Assembly (NCBI GenBank): GCA_905215505.1
Contig: CAJMPU010000018.1
Coordinates: forward strand, 1-46,110
Length of the DNA: 46,110 nt
Source of the DNA: an uncultured bacterium
Lineage (GTDB): Bacteria > Actinomycetota > Coriobacteriia > Coriobacteriales > Coriobacteriaceae
Reading direction: 5' to 3'
Part shown: positions 1 to 6,828 of the stretch, in pieces
Layout: every line of letters starts with the position of its first letter
How positions within the stretch are numbered: the stretch's first letter is position 1
The notes under the pieces: generated by a model
The model's input: the letters and a program-made list of their open reading frames with translations, nothing else
Database searches by the model: none
Told to the model about the DNA's origin: nothing
Program-made: the position numbers and the translations under genes

Positions 1-41
1 TCGGCGGGGCCATTGTGGCCCTTGACAGTGGATTGGGTCAT
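1..41 (-). CDS. Possible 5' end of an unknown gene running off the window
   Basis: An ATG at 41-39 opens a frame that reads MTQSTVKGHNGPA to the window edge without a stop. The only candidate ribosome binding site is a GGAG at 56-59, about 14 bases upstream and buried in the palindrome at 50-149. Thirteen residues are too few to assign a family. It is called mainly because its start lies just downstream of a terminator (161-187) and a structured leader. Confidence 0.3.
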   Translation of the reverse strand, partial: MTQSTVKGHNGPA

Positions 42-49
42 ATGAGCGA

Positions 50-149
50 GCGGGCTCCGGGTGCCCCAAGTTGCCGCGAAAGAGGAGGGAAGCGTACTTT
101 ATGTACGCGACCGACGATTGAGGGGCAAGATGGGGTGCCCGGGGCCCGC
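50..149. repeat. Long structured palindrome, family copy 1
   Basis: On the plus strand, 50-68 pairs with 131-149 over 19 contiguous positions, three of them G-U. A 2x2 purine loop (AG 69-70 / GA 129-130) follows, then a second 5-bp helix (71-75 with 124-128). An inner region is capped by GCGTAC-tttat-GTACGC (92-108). The same layout and the shared words GGTGCCC, GAAA, TTGA and GGGTGCC recur at 19985-20074. On the minus strand the G-U pairs become A-C mismatches, so the plus-strand RNA would be the more stable form. Confidence 0.7.
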
Positions 150-160
150 GCAGCGTCAAC

Positions 161-187
161 AAAAAACGCGGTTCGTTAGAACCGCGT
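161..187 (-). terminator. Rho-independent terminator
   Basis: CGCGGTTC (167-174) pairs with GAACCGCG (179-186) around a GTTA loop. Read on the minus strand, the stem is followed by six T (161-166). It sits directly downstream of the tRNA-Gly 3'-end fragment at 195-213, as if it once ended a fourth tRNA unit. Confidence 0.8.
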
Positions 188-194
188 AAGATAG

Positions 195-213
195 TTGGAG
201 CGGACAACGGGGC
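195..213 (-). pseudogene. 3'-end fragment of tRNA-Gly
   Basis: Nineteen bases are identical to 382-400, the CCA/acceptor/T-arm end of the intact tRNA-Gly. Identity stops at 214. The remaining 214-344 is not tRNA-like; it holds a run of short perfect hairpins such as ATCCGC-ttc-GCGGAT (221-235) and CAAACGC-tcc-GCGTTTG (282-298). No gene is seen there. It could be a decayed tRNA copy or a residual integration-site duplicate. Confidence 0.55.
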
Positions 214-344
214 GTCCGCGTATCCGCTTCGCGGATCCGCACCGGCTTCGGCCGTCTGCCGGCGACCTCGCCAGCTCGCTACAAACGCTCCGCGTTTGCT
301 TAACGCTCGCTCCCTCTCGGGTTCGAGCCCAAGCGATGGGTACG

Positions 345-374
345 AAAAAGCCCGGCTACCGTAGTAGTCGGGCT
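345..374 (-). terminator. Terminator of tRNA-Gly copy 1
   Basis: Eleven-base arms 349-359 and 364-374 pair around a 4-base loop with one mismatch. On the minus strand a T tract (345-349) follows. Confidence 0.8.
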
Positions 375-382
375 GCTGCGTT

Positions 383-458
383 TGGAGCGGACAACGGGGC
401 TCGAACCCGCGACCCCAACCTTGGCAAGGTTGTGCTCTACCAACTGAGCCATGTCCGC
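383..458 (-). tRNA. tRNA-Gly(GCC), copy 1
   Basis: A 76-base cloverleaf. The acceptor stem is GCGGACA/TGTCCGC, the anticodon stem CAACC/GGTTG has loop TTGCCAA (anticodon GCC), the T loop is TTCGAGC, the discriminator is T and CCA is encoded (383-385). It is identical in sequence to the copy at 609-684. Confidence 0.97.
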
Positions 459-465
459 ATATGTA

Positions 466-491
466 AAACAAAACGGGCGCCGGAGCGCCCG
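466..491 (-). terminator. Terminator of tRNA-Cys
   Basis: CGGGCGC (474-480) pairs with GCGCCCG (485-491) around CGGA. On the minus strand it is followed by TTTTGTTTT. It lies 3' of tRNA-Cys and upstream of tRNA-Gly copy 1. Confidence 0.75.
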
Positions 492-500
492 GATGTTGCC

Positions 501-574
501 TGGAGGCGAAGCCCGGATTCGAACCGGGGGTAAAGGCTTTGCAGGCCTCTGCCTTACCACTTGGCCACTTCGCC
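501..574 (-). tRNA. tRNA-Cys(GCA)
   Basis: A 74-base cloverleaf with acceptor stem GGCGAAG/CTTCGCC, anticodon loop CTGCAAA (anticodon GCA), T loop TTCGAAT, and an encoded CCA at 501-503. It sits between the two identical tRNA-Gly genes. Confidence 0.97.
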
Positions 575-575
575 G

Positions 576-598
576 AAAAAGGACCGCCTAAACGGTCC
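576..598 (-). terminator. Terminator of tRNA-Gly copy 2
   Basis: GGACCG (581-586) pairs with CGGTCC (593-598). On the minus strand five T follow (576-580). It separates tRNA-Gly copy 2 from tRNA-Cys. Confidence 0.75.
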
Positions 599-608
599 GG
601 AAATGCAA

Positions 609-684
609 TGGAGCGGACAACGGGGCTCGAACCCGCGACCCCAACCTTGGCAAGGTTGTGCTCTACCAACTGAGCCATGTCCGC
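609..684 (-). tRNA. tRNA-Gly(GCC), copy 2
   Basis: A second 76-base copy, base for base the same as 383-458, with encoded CCA at 609-611. It is the first gene of the cluster on the minus strand and has a recognisable stable-RNA promoter at 697-743. Confidence 0.97.
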
Positions 685-696
685 TTGCGGGTTATT

Positions 697-743
697 AATT
701 TACGCGAGTTGTCCAAAAGACGCAAGTACTTTTTTCAAAAAAC
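697..743 (-). promoter_or_regulatory. tRNA promoter with UP-like element
   Basis: On the minus strand: -35 TTGCGT (720-725), a 17-base spacer and -10 TAAATT (697-702), about 13 bases before the tRNA. Directly upstream of the -35 is an A/T block; in plus-strand orientation 724-742 reads AAGTACTTTTTTCAAAAAA. The same block precedes tRNA-Leu (4195-4213) with one change. Confidence 0.7.
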
Positions 744-789
744 TTGTCTGCCGCATGTTCTTAGTAGCTAAACGCGCTAAAGCGATTGG

Positions 790-1536
790 CTAGGCACACG
801 ATTCCAGCGCTCCGCTAAACAGCTTCACCATCCGCACGCGCGTGCCGGCGCCGTCCGTACGATGAGCAACCTCCACGTTATCGACGAGCATACGCATAAG
901 CTTGATACCACGGCCGCGCTCCTCAGATGCGACCGGTTCGCTCGTTTCATCGATAGAATAGCCGGCACCTCGATCAAGCACCTCAACCACAACGCGATCG
1001 CCATAGGCCTGAACCGTCAGGACGCACCCGATACCGCCCGCATGGTCATAGGCATTACCCAGCGCCTCCCCCGACGCCAATGCGACATCGTAGCGCTCGT
1101 CGCGGCGCAACGGAAGCGATTCAAGGAGTTCGGCGATGCGATGTCGGTAGTATGGAAGATTCTCGATACCCTGACGGACCTCGACGCTCTTACTCCAGCG
1201 AGGCAGCTCCCCCACCGGAATGGCGGGAATAGACTCCCGTGCCGGCCCCGCGACATGAAGGATATCGACAAGACGAGCAATCTCCAAAAAGCGAACAACT
1301 TCACCCGATGCATTGACGAGCGAAAGCAGGCCTTCTCGCCTCATGAGCTCACGAGCGCGCGTAAGCAGGAATGCCAAGCCCGTCGAATCGATAAAGCTAA
1401 CAGCCTGACAGTTGATGACGACACGACGCACGCCGCGGCCAATCAAAGCATCCAACCGCCGACGCAGCGCAGGCACCGTGGCGATGTCGATATCGCCTGG
1501 TGGCGTCAAAACCGCTATGTCATTCCACTCATTCAT
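790..1536 (-). CDS. STAS / anti-sigma-type serine kinase fusion
   Basis: Two partner-switching modules lie in one 248-residue chain. Residues about 5-95 form a STAS (anti-anti-sigma) domain with the phospho-acceptor motif FIDSTG, serine near residue 51. Residues about 115-245 form a GHKL ATPase of the RsbW/SpoIIAB type, with the N-box-like stretch ALASGEALGNAYDHA and a later GRGIKLM. In known systems the kinase phosphorylates the STAS serine and a PP2C phosphatase reverses it, freeing or trapping a sigma factor. The phosphatase candidate lies 78 bases upstream in the same direction. I chose the ATG at 1536 because the earlier in-frame start is only a TTG. No sigma factor is encoded nearby, so the target is unknown. 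Confidence 0.85.
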   Translation of the reverse strand: MNEWNDIAVLTPPGDIDIATVPALRRRLDALIGRGVRRVVINCQAVSFIDSTGLAFLLTRARELMRREGLLSLVNASGEVVRFLEIARLVDILHVAGPARESIPAIPVGELPRWSKSVEVRQGIENLPYYRHRIAELLESLPLRRDERYDVALASGEALGNAYDHAGGIGCVLTVQAYGDRVVVEVLDRGAGYSIDETSEPVASEERGRGIKLMRMLVDNVEVAHRTDGAGTRVRMVKLFSGALESCA

Positions 1537-1614
1537 ACGACCATGGTTCCCCAAAAAAGCCCACTCGATGCATTCGTTTCCCCAACCGTACGGATTCAGC
1601 CCGCCCAGCGTCGT

Positions 1615-3960
1615 CTATGAACGACCCCGTAAAAACTCAAGGGACACCAATGCAATGTCATCGTCCAGCGCCGATTCGGTAAATCGGTCAAGCTCGCCCA
1701 AGACCTTGCCGCAAATGCCCGACACGCCCTCACCCGAGACAGAGAGCAGAAGGTCGCGAAGGCGCTGCTCGCCAAAGAAAGCACCCGAGCGGTCACGCGC
1801 TTCGATTGTTCCGTCGGTGTACATAAATAGCATGTCACCAGGAGCGAACGTAAACACGCCTGTCTCGTACACCATGCTCTCAAAGGCACCGATTACCCCC
1901 GATTGGCATCCAAGCAGCTCGACCTCTCCCCCACGAGCCTCGCCGCCACCCAGCGGCATCGACTCTGGCCTGATGACCATGGTCGGAGGATGGCCCGCCG
2001 AACAATACGTTGCGCGTCCGGCTTTAAGGTCAATCTTGGCGATAAAGGCCGTCACGAACGTCTCGACCCTCGAAAAGCCCATGAGCATGCTGTTAAGAGA
2101 GCGTGCCATGCGGGCCGGTCCAGCGCCCTCCCAGGCATATGCCGTCAGGGCCGTCTTGACGAGTGCGGACATCGATGCAGCCTCAATGCCTTTGCCAGAC
2201 ACATCGCCCAGAATCATGACGGCGCAATCGTCGGGAAGACGGATGAGCGTATAGAAATCGCCGCCGACCAACGCCGAGTTCGTGGCCGACAGGTACACCG
2301 AATCGGCGGCGATTCCCGGAACGTCACCAAGCGAATTTCTCATGCCGATCTGAAGCGTCTGAGCGATATGACGCTCCTCGCGCTTTTGAGACTCACCCTC
2401 ATAGATCAGTTCAAAATCGTGAGCCAAATGCACCATGTAGTCGTATTCAAGGTCGTCGATTGGTTCCTGGCTGCCATCACGGAGCAGCAAGGCGCGCGTT
2501 GTCGGCCCCTTTGCGACATCAGCGTGAACGATCGCATCGTTGTTTCGCTTGTCATCCGCCTCCGAGCGATAGCGCCCCGCCTCGATACCGGAGTCGACAT
2601 ACAGTCCCTGACACGGCAGGCCGTGGGCTCTCAGCCATGCACCCATAGGCGTGGATTCATCCACGCGCGTTAGGCGCACGTGCTTGAGATCGTCAGCGCT
2701 CGTCCCGCCCAGCACCGACGTCTCGAACCCATCGGAAGCTGATCCCAGGCGCGCTGCCGGCGTCGTGACAGAAAAGAAGAGCGACTCCGGATCGCCCGGC
2801 AAATTAACGCGACTGCCGCCTTCAAAATCTATGACGTAGGAATCCAGCCTGGCGTCATACTCAATAGGGCAAAAATGGCAGTTGAGCATATTGCAGATCT
2901 CGGACGATACCGCCTGGGTAGCCGCGGCGGAATCGTCTAGAAAGGTAAACAACTCATCCCGCAAGACATTGAGCGAGCGGCCAAGCTCGGCCGTGCGACG
3001 GGAGCGAAGGCTCGATGCCATGCCGACCATCTGAATAGACAGGTAATCGCAGATGACCTCGAGCACGTTAAGGTCATAGGCAAGTGGCGCCTGTGGACGT
3101 TTCCAACCGACCTCCAACACACCGAGCACCTGCGTGCCGTAAAACACGGGAAGACAGATCTCACTGCGATACGGAGGCATATCCTGCACGCGCAGCAAGT
3201 GTTTGGAACGATTGTCCAAATCAATGAACATACCCGAAGCAACCCGGTCGCCCTCAAGGTCCTGTTGGATCGACAAGCGACAGGCGCGCGACTCGCGAAG
3301 AACATACGTCGGAATGCCAGCGCCATACGGCAAAAACTCGGGCAGGTAGCTGTCGTACAGCTCCTTGGAAACACCACGAAGCTTAAAGCCGCCGCTCTCA
3401 GAAAAATAGATAGCGGCACCCGAAGCATCGAGCGTTCCTACAAGCTGGTTCAAAACGGTATCAAGCAGGCTGGGTAACTCATCGGAGCCCACAGTGCTCA
3501 TAATGACCGAGAGCGTCCCAGAGAGACGCTTGTTCGCCACTCTAAGCTCCGATAACGCACGCTTGAGCTGACGGTCGTGAGAATACTGTTCCTCGATACT
3601 GTGAAGCGCCACCAGGACACGTGGTGCGCGGCGCCCAAAGATGCGTGGAGGCGTTACGGAGCCCGCACGAACCAAGACGGGAATAAAAGAGCCGTCACTT
3701 AGCTTGAGCATCAGTTCGTTCTCGGAGCCATCAGTATCAAATGGCAGACGATGTTCCGTCGCACGTTCAAAAGCGGACGAGTACAGGACGTCTTTAACAT
3801 CTCCACCGATGACGTCGGCGCGTTCCTCGCACATCAAACCAAGTAAGCGATTATTCACATGCAGAATGGTTCCGTCGAGCTCGCAGATGATGACAGCATC
3901 GCTCGTGATCTCGACTAGTTGGGCAACGTCTGCCCACTCGTTGCGTTCAAGCGTTTCCAT
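1615..3960 (-). CDS. PAS-GAF-PP2C (SpoIIE/RsbU-type) serine phosphatase
   Basis: A 781-residue cytosolic sensor phosphatase without membrane segments. An N-terminal PAS domain spans about residues 8-125. A GAF-type domain spans about 155-310 and a less clear sensory or linker region about 320-530. The C-terminal 240 residues are a SpoIIE/PP2C domain with acidic metal motifs (GGDFY, LGDVSGKG, MYTDGTIEARD, DDDIALV). It probably dephosphorylates the STAS domain of the adjacent gene, coupling a small-molecule or redox signal to a partner switch. The ATG at 3960 has GTGGGG six bases upstream; a GTG at 3972 is the alternative. The gene begins just below the tRNA-Leu terminator. Confidence 0.88.
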   Translation of the reverse strand: METLERNEWADVAQLVEITSDAVIICELDGTILHVNNRLLGLMCEERADVIGGDVKDVLYSSAFERATEHRLPFDTDGSENELMLKLSDGSFIPVLVRAGSVTPPRIFGRRAPRVLVALHSIEEQYSHDRQLKRALSELRVANKRLSGTLSVIMSTVGSDELPSLLDTVLNQLVGTLDASGAAIYFSESGGFKLRGVSKELYDSYLPEFLPYGAGIPTYVLRESRACRLSIQQDLEGDRVASGMFIDLDNRSKHLLRVQDMPPYRSEICLPVFYGTQVLGVLEVGWKRPQAPLAYDLNVLEVICDYLSIQMVGMASSLRSRRTAELGRSLNVLRDELFTFLDDSAAATQAVSSEICNMLNCHFCPIEYDARLDSYVIDFEGGSRVNLPGDPESLFFSVTTPAARLGSASDGFETSVLGGTSADDLKHVRLTRVDESTPMGAWLRAHGLPCQGLYVDSGIEAGRYRSEADDKRNNDAIVHADVAKGPTTRALLLRDGSQEPIDDLEYDYMVHLAHDFELIYEGESQKREERHIAQTLQIGMRNSLGDVPGIAADSVYLSATNSALVGGDFYTLIRLPDDCAVMILGDVSGKGIEAASMSALVKTALTAYAWEGAGPARMARSLNSMLMGFSRVETFVTAFIAKIDLKAGRATYCSAGHPPTMVIRPESMPLGGGEARGGEVELLGCQSGVIGAFESMVYETGVFTFAPGDMLFMYTDGTIEARDRSGAFFGEQRLRDLLLSVSGEGVSGICGKVLGELDRFTESALDDDIALVSLEFLRGRS

Positions 3961-3985
3961 CGTGGACCCCACCGTCTATCGGTAA

Positions 3986-4008
3986 CAAAAAAGCCTCCGA
4001 AGAGGCTT
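3986..4008 (-). terminator. Terminator of tRNA-Leu
   Basis: AAGCCTC (3991-3997) pairs with GAGGCTT (4002-4008) around CGAA. A T run follows on the minus strand. Confidence 0.85.
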
Positions 4009-4019
4009 CTCAAATGCGA

Positions 4020-4109
4020 TGGTGTCGGAGGCGGGACTTGAACCCGCATGACCAAAAAGCGGTCACTAGCACCTCAAGCTAGCGCGTCTGCCAATTCCGC
4101 CACTCCGAC
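4020..4109 (-). tRNA. tRNA-Leu(GAG)
   Basis: A 90-base class II tRNA with acceptor GTCGGAG/CTCCGAC, anticodon loop TTGAGGT (anticodon GAG), a long variable arm (TGACC/GGTCA) typical of leucine tRNA, a discriminator A and an encoded CCA at 4020-4022. Confidence 0.97.
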
Positions 4110-4166
4110 ATGCTATGTTGTTGATTCGCGGTTCGTTTTGTTGAACCCGCGCGTTCAACGAGGAAG

Positions 4167-4214
4167 ATAATAACCTATGATTCGAGAACTGTGCAAGCAC
4201 TTTTTTCAAAAAAG
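4167..4214 (-). promoter_or_regulatory. tRNA-Leu promoter with shared UP-like element
   Basis: On the minus strand: -35 TTGCAC (4191-4196) and -10 TATTAT (4167-4172), 18-base spacer. The A/T block at 4195-4213 matches the one upstream of tRNA-Gly (724-742) at all but one position. A leader hairpin GTTGAAC/GTTCAAC (4140-4159) lies between promoter and tRNA. Confidence 0.65.
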
Positions 4215-4253
4215 TTTTCGAATTTGTAATTGCGCAGGTAGATCCGCATGTCC

Positions 4254-4378
4254 GGCCCCGAATCGGTGCTGCCTCCCGGCGCGTCCTCGGGCATGAGCGA
4301 TATTTTGCTGCGCACTTCGTGCTGCAAAATATCGCTCCCCCTGCGGAATGCGCCGGGAGGCAGCACCGATTCGGGGCC
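4254..4378 (+). repeat. Modular palindrome, copy 1
   Basis: Outer arms 4254-4282 and 4350-4378 are perfectly complementary over 29 bp. Inner arms 4295-4308 and 4324-4337 are perfectly complementary over 14 bp. The tip is TGC-GCAC-TTC-GTGC. The two strands of the internal loop are GTCCTCGGGCAT (4283-4294) and CCCCTGCGGAAT (4338-4349). The loop words recur in the inverted copy at 4558-4689, whose arms have unrelated sequence. Weak open frames across it are only translations of the palindrome. Confidence 0.9.
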
Positions 4379-4557
4379 TACCAACACATACTCCAGGCAC
4401 AGTTCTCAAACATGTTCTGGGGCTGATGCAAATTTGGTGGCTCGGCTTTGCCGAGCCCTTATATGGGGAGGCCGGAGCTGAAGCTCCGGCCTCACTAAAT
4501 TTCTTATTAGATAAAGTGAGCGATCAAGGAATCGCACCCCTCTGCAGTGGTAACACA
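4379..4557. other. Gene-free spacer between the two modular palindromes
   Basis: No coding signal is seen. It holds two perfect hairpins: GGCTCGGC-ttt-GCCGAGCC (4439-4457), and a 12-bp stem, 4468-4479 with 4482-4493, around GA. Neither has a clear T tract. A near-palindrome AAACATGTTC lies at about 4408-4417. Together with 4110-4253 (tRNA promoter, leader) and the palindromes, this accounts for the long gap before the opp operon. Confidence 0.6.
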
Positions 4558-4689
4558 GGGCCCGTGCTGGACTTAGTTTTCAGAACATTCCGCAGACCAG
4601 GAAACCCCCTTATCCGCAGCTCCGAAGGAGCAGGATAAGGGGGTTTCCATGGTCGAGGACGTTCTGAAAACTAAGTCCAGCACGGGCCC
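4558..4689 (-). repeat. Modular palindrome, copy 2 (inverted)
   Basis: Outer arms 4558-4586 and 4661-4689 are perfectly complementary over 29 bp. Inner arms 4600-4615 and 4633-4648 are perfectly complementary over 16 bp. The tip is GCTCC-TTC-GGAGC on the minus strand. Read on the minus strand, the loops are GTCCTCGACCAT and TGGTCTGCGGAAT, matching copy 1 at 10 of 12 bases and at the nine bases CTGCGGAAT. It ends 16 bases after the oppF stop codon and may affect 3'-end formation of the opp mRNA, but has no T tract. Confidence 0.9.
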
Positions 4690-4705
4690 GAACGATAACA
4701 ACCGG

Positions 4706-5734
4706 CTACAGGTCGATGTGCGATTCCTTGATCGGGAACGGCTCCGCGAAGTGGCAGGCGCAGCAGTGGCCCGGGGCAACTTCCTTAAACTCAGGAAGCT
4801 TCTCGGAGCAGATGCCCTGCGCGATCGGGCAGCGCGTGTGGAAACGGCAGCCGGTCGGCGGATCCAGCGGCGACGGCGGATCGCCGGCGAGGATGATGCG
4901 CTTGCGGGTCTTCTGAATATCCGGATCGGGAACCGGCACGGCAGATAGCAGCGACTGCGTGTACGGATGGTGAGGCTCGCTATAGAGCGTCTTCCAGTCC
5001 GAAACCTCGACCATCTTACCCAGATACATAACGGCAACGCGATCGGAGATGTGCTGCACGACGGACAGGTCGTGGGCAATGAAGAGATAGGCCGTACCGA
5101 ACTTGTCCTGAAGTTCCTTGAGCAGGTTCAGAACCTGGGCCTGAATGGAAACATCCAGAGCGGAAACGGGCTCGTCGCAGATGATCAGCTTGGGCTTCAG
5201 AGCGAACGCACGGGCGATGCCGACACGCTGACGCTGACCGCCCGAGAACTCGTGCGGATAGCGGTTGATGTGCTCGGGGTTGAGGCCGACGACGTCCAGC
5301 AGCTCACGGACACGCTCAATGCGCTCCTCCTTGGTGCCCACGCCATGAATAGTCATGGGCTCGGAGACGATCTCGCCGATGGTCATACGAGGATTGAGCG
5401 AAGCATAGGGGTCCTGGAAGATGAACTGCATCTCACGACGCATGTCCTTGATCTCATGCTTGCTCATCTCGGCAACGTCTTTGCCCTGGAAGAACACCTT
5501 ACCTGCCGTCGGCTTGGTCAGGCGCATGATGGTGCGGCCCGTGGTGGACTTACCGCAACCAGACTCGCCGACCAGGCCAAAGGTCTCGCCCGGATAAATC
5601 TCGAACGAAATGTCATTCACAGCAGAGACGACGCGCTTGGAAAAACGCTTGGCGAACATGCCGGACTCTGCGGGGAACTCCTTAGAAAGATGCTCGACCT
5701 TCAGCAGCGGAGTGCGCTCGTTATTGTCTGTCAT
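4706..5734 (-). CDS. oppF: Oligopeptide ABC importer ATPase, OppF type
   Basis: A 342-residue cytosolic ATPase, one of two that power peptide uptake through OppBC. Visible motifs are Walker A GESGCGKST, signature LSGGQRQR, Walker B LIICDEPVSALD and switch His in IAHD. The C-terminal peptide-family extension carries the cysteine motif TGCRFHTRCP followed by more Cys, usual for OppD/F and DppD/F. It is the last gene of oppABCDF. Its ATG follows the oppD stop at once, with GGGAGG inside the end of oppD, so translation is probably coupled. The modular palindrome at 4558-4689 lies just downstream. Substrate specificity (peptide or other) cannot be read from the ATPase. Confidence 0.93.
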   Translation of the reverse strand: MTDNNERTPLLKVEHLSKEFPAESGMFAKRFSKRVVSAVNDISFEIYPGETFGLVGESGCGKSTTGRTIMRLTKPTAGKVFFQGKDVAEMSKHEIKDMRREMQFIFQDPYASLNPRMTIGEIVSEPMTIHGVGTKEERIERVRELLDVVGLNPEHINRYPHEFSGGQRQRVGIARAFALKPKLIICDEPVSALDVSIQAQVLNLLKELQDKFGTAYLFIAHDLSVVQHISDRVAVMYLGKMVEVSDWKTLYSEPHHPYTQSLLSAVPVPDPDIQKTRKRIILAGDPPSPLDPPTGCRFHTRCPIAQGICSEKLPEFKEVAPGHCCACHFAEPFPIKESHIDL

Positions 5735-6826
5735 TTACGCCTCGCCTCCCTTCTTGGAATCCTTGCGCGTGCGGGACGTCTCAGGGGCGTTCTTGAGGAA
5801 CTCGGGGTCACCGGAATAATGGCACGCAGAATAGTGGCCGGACTCGGTGACAACGCGCTCGGGGCGCTGCTTGCGGCACTTGTCCGTCGCATAGGGGCAG
5901 CGAGGAGAGAAGACGCAGCCCTCGGGCAGATTCATGAGCGAAGGCGGGTTGCCGTGAATCGGCGTCAGCGGCTTCTTCTCATCGATGGCCTGCTCCGGGA
6001 TGGAGCGAATAAGACCCCAGGTGTAGGGATGGCGGCTCTCGTAGAAGATTTCCTCAGCAGTACCGAACTCGACGGGACGGCCGGCGTACATAACCATAAT
6101 CTTATCGGCCATATCGGCGACGACGCCCAGGTCATGGGTAATCATAATAATGGCGTTGCCGTTCTTCTCCTGCATCTCCTGCATGAGCTCGATAATCTGA
6201 GCCTGAATGGTAACATCCAGAGCCGTCGTGGGCTCGTCGGCAATCAGGATATCGGGATCGCAGGCAAGAGCCATGGCGATCATGACGCGCTGACGCATAC
6301 CGCCGGAGAACTGGTGCGGATACTCATTGACGCGCTTCTCGGGCTCGGGGATACCCACGAGGTCCAAAAGCTCGGTGGCGCGCTTGAGCGCCTCCTGCTT
6401 GGAGTAGCCACGGTGCAGACGAAGGCCCTCGCCCACCTGCTTGCCGATCTTATAGACCGGGTTCAAGGAGGTCATAGGATCCTGGAAGATCATCGCGATA
6501 TCGTTACCGCGAATGTGCTGCATCTCTTCCTCGGTCATCTCGAGGATAGAACGACCGCGATAGCGAACGTCGCCGCCCTCAATCTTTCCCGGAGGCATCG
6601 AGATAAGACCCATGATGGTCATGGCGGTCACGGACTTACCGGAGCCGGACTCACCGACGACACCGAGGGTCTCGCCACGATCGAGCGTGTAGGAGACACC
6701 GTCGACAGCGCGAACGACGCCATCTTCGGTGTGGAAATACATCTTAAGGTCATCGACCTCGAGCAGATGCTGGCCCTCGGGAACCGGCTGGTCCTTCAGG
6801 TCCACATAGTTCTTGTTCTTCTTCAT
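5735..6826 (-). CDS. oppD: Oligopeptide ABC importer ATPase, OppD type
   Basis: The second ATPase subunit, 363 residues. It has Walker A GESGSGKSVT, signature FSGGMRQR, Walker B ILIADEPTTALD and ITHD, followed by the family C-terminal cysteine motif (EGCVFSPRCPYATDKC). It pairs with OppF to drive the OppB/OppC pore. The start ATG lies two bases after the oppC stop, and oppF follows with no gap, so the three genes are tightly co-translated. Confidence 0.93.
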   Translation of the reverse strand: MKKNKNYVDLKDQPVPEGQHLLEVDDLKMYFHTEDGVVRAVDGVSYTLDRGETLGVVGESGSGKSVTAMTIMGLISMPPGKIEGGDVRYRGRSILEMTEEEMQHIRGNDIAMIFQDPMTSLNPVYKIGKQVGEGLRLHRGYSKQEALKRATELLDLVGIPEPEKRVNEYPHQFSGGMRQRVMIAMALACDPDILIADEPTTALDVTIQAQIIELMQEMQEKNGNAIIMITHDLGVVADMADKIMVMYAGRPVEFGTAEEIFYESRHPYTWGLIRSIPEQAIDEKKPLTPIHGNPPSLMNLPEGCVFSPRCPYATDKCRKQRPERVVTESGHYSACHYSGDPEFLKNAPETSRTRKDSKKGGEA

Positions 6827-6828
6827 CC

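Noticed and set aside
318..331. A T-arm-like GGGTTCGAGCCC on the plus strand
   Set aside because: It is a self-complementary 12-mer; no matching acceptor, D or anticodon stems surround it, so no tRNA is called.
4408..4417. A LexA-like AAACATGTTC
   Set aside because: One base off a perfect palindrome, but it lies far from any start codon on either strand, so no regulatory role is claimed.
4175..4481. Several short open frames over 4175-4481 on both strands
   Set aside because: They are translations of the palindrome arms, so the same peptide words appear on both strands. No ribosome binding site or family match is seen.
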